Assembly (NCBI RefSeq): GCF_026210795.1
Contig: NC_089434.1
Location: 5,208,001 to 5,272,000 of the forward strand
DNA length: 64,000 nt
Direction of reading: 5' to 3'
DNA from: Rhizophagus irregularis
Lineage: Eukaryota > Glomeromycota > Glomeromycetes > Glomerales > Glomeraceae
A program made the translations under genes and the position numbers. Each line of letters starts with the position of its first letter. Position 1 is the stretch's first letter. The notes under the pieces were generated by a model. It did not search any database, was not told where the DNA came from, and saw nothing but the letters and a program-made list of their open reading frames with translations. This document shows positions 57,300-64,000 of this stretch, piece after piece.

Positions 57300-58545
57300 C
57301 TATTATTTTGTAAGTTCTTCTAATCTATTTTGAGCTTTTCGATATTCTTGTTTAGCTGTTTAGCTACCAGTAAATTGCTGTATCTAGATCTTTTTCAGCT
57401 CCGTCTCCTTTTTCAAACTTCAAAGCAGGATTATATTGTGCCGCCTTTTCTCCTACATTTGCAGCCTCAATTCAGCTGCCTTTTGCTTATTAACATTAAT
57501 TCCAAATTCCAATATCCCAACGTAGTGATTCCTTTTAAATACCCTTCTTCAGCTGATCTTTTACATAATTCAAAAGCTTTTCGATAATCTTTATCATCAC
57601 CTCCTCTGATATATAAAAGACCAAGATTATGCATAGCCATCAAATGTCCATTATTTGCAGCTTTTCATAAAAATATACAGCCATTTTTAAATTTTTATTG
57701 ACAATTTTACCAGTTTCATAAAACCAACCTAAATTAAATTGTCCCCATTGCACAATCTTTTTTGGCTACTTTTTCATGATGTAAAAATGCCTGCATTTCA
57801 TTCTTTTGGAGTTCCAATTCCAGATTGATAACATTTTCCATTAAAATATTATGCTAATATTTGATTCTCTTCTGATACACTCTTAAATGCTCTTTCTTCA
57901 TCTTTGATTGTTCCAATTCCATAATAATTAAAATATCCAAGTAAAAAGATTGATTCTGCAGTAGTTTGATTATTTGATAACCAATTATAAATTTCATTTG
58001 GATTATTTATTTGTTCTTTTGCAATTATCAATTCTCTTTCACTTGTATTCATATTATCGTTATTGGAATTTTGGATCTGGCAAACAAATAATACTTTTAA
58101 TCTATTAACAACTTCATGTATAGTTGGTCATTTGCTTGGTTCATTATTCCAGAGTGGAATAATTGTTAGGAGTATCAGGAATAATTTCTTCTCTTCGGTC
58201 TTGTGAAATGTCATAGATTAAACCAATCTTATTTATCTCTTCATGAAATGGTAGTTTCCCACTTGATATTTCTCAAATAAAACGTCAATACTATAAACAT
58301 CGCTCTTTTTATCTAATTTTAAATTATTATTATTCATTAATACTTTAGGGAGACATATTAAGTAATTTCGCTTGCGAATTAGATGCCTCATCGATCCTTT
58401 TTGCCGATGAACCAATACATTACAGGAATGCTATTATAATATATAAAAAAATTTAATTAATGTAATTCATAAAATATTTTATTAATTTATTAAAAAAATT
58501 ACCAAGTCTCGGTGAACAATTTCTTCATCATGCAGACATAGTAAG
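57300..58545 (-). pseudogene. kinase-Sel1 fusion gene remnant
   Basis: The first preserved coding (58545-58503) reads CLHDEEIVHRDL, the catalytic loop. A 72-base intron follows (donor at 58502, acceptor atag at 58431). The next exon starts HSCNVLVHR, completing HRDLHS-x-N. The DFG segment is missing: sequence jumps to KRIDEASNSQAKLLNMSP in another frame, then KLDKKSDVYSIDVL (subdomain IX). Degraded C-lobe sequence follows, then ERELIIAKEQINNPNEIYNW and Sel1-type repeats (FLLGYFNYYGIGTIKDEERA; AMHNLGLLYIRGGDDKDYRK) to about 57300. Kinase-plus-Sel1 proteins form a large family in Rhizophagus and are thought to act in signalling. This copy lacks the N-lobe and DFG and has several stops, so it is inactive. 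Its truncated start coincides with a flanking direct repeat. Confidence 0.8.
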
Positions 58546-58546
58546 T

Positions 58547-58669
58547 GAAATAGAAAAAAAAAATATTTCATTTTTATAATAAGAAATTAAATATATAGAG
58601 CGGGATATTACGGTATTAATATGAAAGAATTATCTCGCATTTCAAAATAAAATTATATTTAGTAAAATT
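58547..58669. repeat. direct repeat, right copy
   Basis: Same motifs as 57090-57180 with two extra segments (58560-58590 and 58624-58635). It begins where kinase homology ends. Confidence 0.85.
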
Positions 58670-59292
58670 AAGTAAACCGAAAATATTTCAACAAATTTTT
58701 TTTTTATAAATCGGATCGGTAAGCCATATGCCCCAATACTGAGCTGGAAAAAAAAAAAATTTTAAAAAAAATGATGTTAAAAAGTCTATAATATTTTTGT
58801 AAATGGTGATATAACCCACTAAGAAAACGACTTGAAACATTTATAGCTTCAAAATATCATACCTAAAAAAGACGCAAATATCATCGTTTTTCCATGTTGT
58901 ATCTAATTATCAAATTTGTCAAGTCGATAATTAAAGCCGTAAAAATTCGGGTTGGATATCATAGTTCCTCGTCATTAATTTTGTGAAAATTGGTAGTAAT
59001 AACCGAACTATCTTAAGTGGCTTTATTTTTTTTTGATTGTAAGGATGGCAAAAAATCACTTTATTTATACTTCTTTGATTTTGCTGATTCATGCCTTATT
59101 TCGGTGATTGGATTAACGGCAATAAATTAATTCCTCAGCCGCAAGGTATTTTTCCCACTGTGAAAAAACTTTTTCATTTGTATTATATTATAATCAGTAC
59201 ATCTATACTAGCTACACAGCCCCTCTTCCCGAGATATGGCTTAGCTTTCAATAATCACAAATATCTAGGAAATTCATCTAAATAATTCACAT
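58670..59292. other. AT-rich spacer
   Basis: The plus frame at 59091-59285 has no family signal. Nothing else is recognised. Confidence 0.4.
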
Positions 59293-59510
59293 TTTTGTTT
59301 GTTGTTTCTGATTTAGATCTCTTCGATTTCCTTGTGAATAAACCCGGGAACAAGCGCTATCATCATTTTCATCATAACCCACACCACCACCTTCAGCAGC
59401 AACGCCCACACTGCCACCATTATATTCTTCCGTAAATAAGATCATGCATCATCTCTCTCACGTTCACGATTTCTCGATGTCATTTCCGGAGCCGTGGATC
59501 GCAGATTGCT
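59293..59510 (-). pseudogene. coding remnant, unidentified
   Basis: On the minus strand, SNLRSTAPEMTSRNRERERD is followed, after a shift, by EEYNGGSVGVAAEGGGVGYD and SRVYSQGNRRDLNQKQQ to TGA. GC is higher than the flanks. Gly-rich and basic, no domain recognised. Possibly the last exon of a broken gene. Confidence 0.35.
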
Positions 59511-62265
59511 GATTTAAATATCGAGATTTGAGAACTTTAATCTATCTTTATCGTCCGTAAAAATATCAGCAAAAAAAAAGTCACGCCTGTAAAAGTGATC
59601 AAATCAATCATTTTAGTAAATATTATGATAGATCGTTAAGGATAATAGGATCATTATATTCTATTATTCTAATATGCTCTTTAAAAGTAACAAACCTCGG
59701 TCGAGTATATTTGGGATTTGAATGATAATGATACTCTTTTATCCTCTATAATAAATATCAAATTGTATTTTTAGATTAGGTTTAATTGATATATTTAATT
59801 TATCTCGCTGCATAGAACAGTGCACAATCTTTTTCATAAATAATGAAAGTAATCGTGTAATACCTTTATTACTAATAAGCAGTTATCCTGCTCAAATGGA
59901 AATAATCCACCGTAAAAGACCTAGAGAATAAAAAGGTTTAATAATTGTGAATAATTATGATGAAAAATTAAACAAAAGGAAGAAATCAACTCGAACAAGC
60001 TTCGCTGTTTTCTTTGTTAAAGTATTTTAATCAATCAAATCTTTATTTTATCTCTTTAGTCGATTATTTCTGAGTTTTCTACGTGTTTTAATTCTTCAAT
60101 TGTTGAATAACTCATTAATTCCACAACTATTGTGCGTGTTCTTTGAGTTCTCAATATTCTTGATTCTTTTTATTTCTTACTCAAGGAATTTATTTATTAT
60201 AACCTTTATCTTCACCAACATTATTTATTGACGCATTATTATCTAATAAATATAACATTACTAATGAATGTTCGGGCAGAAATCTTTTGGAAAATAATCG
60301 TATCTGAGAACGTTGTTACATACTGATCCTAAAAATTCATTGGCCATTGTTGTTACACTGATTCTAATGGTTGGCCATACACATGGCGGGACGGAAATTA
60401 CATGTACAGTACTTTCAAAAATAATAATGAGTGTGTATTTTAACTATTTTCATTATAAGGACGTTTCGATGAGCTAATTGTTTGAGTATGTACTTGTTTT
60501 TCTTTCGCATTCTTTAAATAAAAGCATCACACTTGATAAAGGAGTATAAAAACATAAAATTATTGAATAAATGCAAGGAATCTTTTATCAGGTTTCTATT
60601 TATGCTATTAATAGTTGTAAGAGTAATGTAAACTATTAAGTATTTCATGTTAAAACCTATGACCGCCATATTGAGGTACCATTAATATTATTTTATTATA
60701 TTGAATTGTTATTTTCAAAAAAAAATATGATGAGGAATTATCAGATTTTGAAACTAAAAAATTACACCTTTAACAGCTGAAGATGTTGAATTTAGAAAGA
60801 AAAGTTTTTGTTGTAAATACCGATTTTATGTTTTAGCTAAATAATTTTAAGATATTTCCCAAATAAATTGTGATTAAACAAATTTTTAATAACTGCAAAA
60901 GAGTTCATATATAAAAATACTGCTGATTAAGTAATAATGATAAGTGTAAAAAGCTGATTGTTAATTTTTCAATTGTCTTAAAAGGAATTATTTTAAATAA
61001 AAACTCTATTATATTAGGAGTAGTCGCACGGAATGTTTATGCGATGAAAGTCTATATCATAAAATCTAATTAAAAAAATAAATCCATATAACATTCTTTT
61101 CAAGATTATAATATCATTATTACTTCATCTAGCGCAACAACTTTAACAAATGAGCTTTAAATTAATGTTTATAAGTTTGTCAAGTTTAGAATCTTCTGAA
61201 GGATTACCAATTATCTGACTATACTCATTTGGTTTTTGAACGCATTTTAGAGACTTTGAAGTTCGATAAATATGTTTTTGTATATGGGAAATTAGTGGGT
61301 TGAACATTAATTAAGTTCAAACACAGCCATTAAGAGTTTTAATGGCCTCTCGACCTTTTTTTTCTTCCATGACTTATACCATTTTTTCTCGGAGCTCATG
61401 TTGTATAATTTTTCTTTGAGTTCATGTCGCAACAATTTGTTTGTGATTTGATTACAAATAACATAATTTTATATTTCTTTGAGATCGTCCTATGAAAAGG
61501 AATTCCGGAATTGGAATCGATAGTATCCGGAGTCTTTCACATTTTAGGATGACCGAAATATTTTACATTTTCTGGAAGATTTAGACATATTTTTGTAGGG
61601 TAGACAAATTCAATTGCATGCACGTTTATGCACGTTTAGCTGACAAAATGACTTAGTACCCGATCCAGAGATTTACGTACGGTAAGATTGAGCCTAACAA
61701 AGCCTAACAAAGCCCCCTATTGAAGCTTAGTAATTTTTTAAAATCAAAGCCATAATCAATTTGCATATCCGCATGCGCATTTAGCCATAAAATGGCTTAG
61801 TACCTGCAACCGAATATTTGAGAGGCAATCTGATAAGAGCTTGACCTAATCACCCGAAAGAGGATTGTATATTCGAGTAAATGACACAAAGCATGATCAG
61901 ATCGATCGGCGGTGCAGATTTTTATTTTTGTAAATGCCAAAATTTTTTACTCCACGTGATTTTCACAAAAAATTTTTATATTAAATAGTGTTAAATAATT
62001 TAATACAAGAATGTCAAAATGTCAAATGAAAACATTTAAACTGGATGTCATAACTGAATGGATTCCAATATAATAATTTTGGAAATATTAAATTCATAAC
62101 AAAAGGCGCTTCTTGATTTACTTTATTTATTCTTAGGATTAATAAAGAGATAAATGCATCACTACTAATTTTACAAATGGGAACATTTTATTTCTTTAAA
62201 TAATAAAATATATACAGTATGTATAAATTCTTTCCTTTAAATAATTTTACCTAAATCTTATTAGA
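59511..62265. other. AT-rich sequence without genes
   Basis: A local repeat around aaaatg(a/g)cttagtacc (61645 and 61787) is seen. No coding region that I can support. Confidence 0.45.
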
Positions 62266-62373
62266 GAAATTTCTGAAGAAGTAGAACATGAACATGAGGA
62301 AGTGAATGACGACGAACGACTTGAGGAGGAGAGCTACGAAGAGGGAGAGGAAGAAAAGGGGGTGAAATACTAG
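62266..62373 (+). other. possible acidic terminal exon
   Basis: After ttattag, an open stretch reads EISEEVEHEHEEVNDDERLE and EEGEEEKGVKY before TAG (62371-62373). A purine-rich run could give this by chance, but the composition is unlike the flanks and the preceding T-rich tract with AG could be an acceptor. Confidence 0.3.
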
Positions 62374-64000
62374 GGGAGGCGAGCTACGAAGGGGAAAGGG
62401 TTGGATCTTTTTTTTTTTACAAAAAGGAGGACAGACAACTAATTCTATAATGCATGGTTCTAACTATATAACATATTTTTAGAATTATTGATAAGTTTGT
62501 CACTTGGATCATACTAGAATCAAGTAAACCTGCTAAGATATCGAAATTATGCCTTTTTTTTGTACATTTTTATTTAGTGATAGGATAGGCCGAGATGTTA
62601 TTTCATTAAGAGAGATCATATCGATCTTATAATTTTAATTTGTAATAAAAGTATCGATAAAGTTTTTTCAGGAATCAAAAGGAAATAACGTGATGCGAAG
62701 GATTATTGGGGATAAACAAAATTTATTTTCACAGACAATGTCATATATAGTATGGATCATTATTATTATTAACTGGAATAATTATTATCATTATTCCAGA
62801 GATCAAATAATGATAATTTAAATTTTGAGCCGGATCAGACCAGGCTCATAGAATAGTATGAAAAGAGGGACGTTTTGCAACTGGAAGAATTATTATGAAT
62901 GGGATAATTATTATCATTATTCGATGGGGTAGTTGCAGCGATCGAATAATGATATTTAGTACGAAAAATTTTATTTAGAAAAGTGAAAATTTGATAACGA
63001 ATAAAAATTTAATTTTGTGTGCATTATATGTTGTTTTTTTCTTGCGTCTTTCGACTTTCTTCGGTTCTATTTATAATGTAAAAAATCTATTATAATAATT
63101 GCCTGTATGCCATATTTAGTTTTCTTTTAATTTCTAATTTAATGAAATAAACTTGAGAATAAAAACAATATTCCGAATTGCACATAACAGGATATTTCTG
63201 TGACTACACAAAATTTAAAAAATTCTCTATTTATTCTCTTTAAACGAATTTGTCTCCCGGGTATGGCAATAATTGACCCTGATTAACTCTAATCATTCCA
63301 TAAATTGAAAGTTCAGCCGATATTTCTTGTAAAAAAAAGGATAAATAAAAATAAAATTAGTAATAATAATTACAATCACTTATTTCTTTCAATTAAATAT
63401 TGTTGTTTTCATCTTCAAAAAAAAAAAAATTTAATCAGTTAGTTATTTATTACACGAAATTAACATGATAGTATTACTATTTTAATTGGAGTTGTAAACG
63501 GAGATCCAATTTGGAATACTTTATACGTTCAAAATTTTATTTGTGCTGGAAAAGATTAAATAAGTACAAAAAACAAAAGAATTTATTGATTTAGGAAGAG
63601 CTTATAGATTAAATTAGTAAAAAAAAAACACGGGCCAATTTATTAATCGTATTATTTAAATTATCCAACTCCGGCAATACTATTTTAATATATTTATCCC
63701 GCCTGAAATTCTTCTTTCAATTTGAGCGTTCCATTCTCTCTCATTCAGGGAATATAGCGATTCGATAATTAATCGATCTTTGTGCGATATATAGTGCATA
63801 ATAATGTTTCGGGAATTTGTTTACCCGTTCTTATTATGGAATATCATTGACAAGATAACATCATTTGTATTAATTATTATTCAGAAAACAATGAACAAAA
63901 AATATAAGGAAATTAATTAATCCCTTAAAACAGTAGACAGCCGTTGAAATATATATGCAATAGGGCCTTTCTTTCGAAGCTAAATCTCGTTTGTTCAAAT
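62374..64000. other. AT-rich sequence to the right edge
   Basis: Near-repeats of gaataattattatcattattc (62778 and 62900) and no recognisable gene. Confidence 0.45.

Noticed and set aside
1-64000. tRNA or rRNA genes.
   Set aside because: No GC-rich cloverleaf-like segment with matching A and B boxes and no rRNA sequence was seen; this was by eye, and a dedicated scan would be decisive.

Overview
The window looks like a piece of nuclear chromosome from an arbuscular mycorrhizal fungus of the Rhizophagus type (inference). It is extremely AT-rich and gene-poor. Introns are short (66-91 bases). A broken tyrosine-kinase-like/Sel1 fusion gene is present, and most of the sequence is old transposable elements, small inverted-repeat elements and local tandem repeats. 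No rRNA, tRNA or CRISPR locus was recognised.

Left part (1-12 kb). A protein start runs off the left edge (1-166, minus). A block of nested palindromes (535-698) abuts a decayed gag-protease retroelement (699-2690). Next comes a compact, intronless, higher-GC cluster (2681 to about 10330) that does not look fungal: a small HTH protein, a coiled-coil protein with a C-terminal membrane anchor, a small unknown gene, a family-B DNA polymerase whose motifs most resemble asfarvirus-type polymerases, and a small Cys/His-rich protein. The polymerase carries three in-frame stops and one frameshift, the HTH gene two stops, and the coiled-coil gene two single-base shifts in G-runs. I read this as a decayed endogenous remnant of a large DNA virus. 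A truncated hAT transposase follows, cut off exactly at a perfect 62-bp palindrome (10894-10955).

Middle (12-44 kb). Mostly AT-rich sequence without genes. It holds a three-copy tandem array carrying a conserved promoter and first exon (19.1-21.2 kb), a LINE fragment (22.4-23.6 kb), several short inverted-repeat elements with clear target-site duplications (22.1, 26.3, 29.1, 29.3-30.5 kb), a broken DUF1769-like gene (32.7-33.8 kb, minus) and one intact-looking four-exon gene of unknown function (34324-34933, plus). Unidentified, degraded exons lie near 38 and 40.4 kb.

Right part (44-64 kb). A minisatellite (45.0-46.4 kb) leads into a higher-order repeat with four copies (46.4-48.8 kb). LINE 3' ends follow (49.1-50.5 kb). 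Then comes a dense cluster of small transposons (51.2-54.6 kb), including two Helitron-like elements that share both ends. A foldback overlaps an exon-like segment (55.5-56.3 kb), and a kinase-Sel1 pseudogene is flanked by direct repeats (57.1-58.7 kb). The last 5 kb hold only scraps of coding sequence.

The genes do not form a working pathway. The window is best read as a graveyard of mobile and viral DNA in a fungal genome with one convincing host gene.
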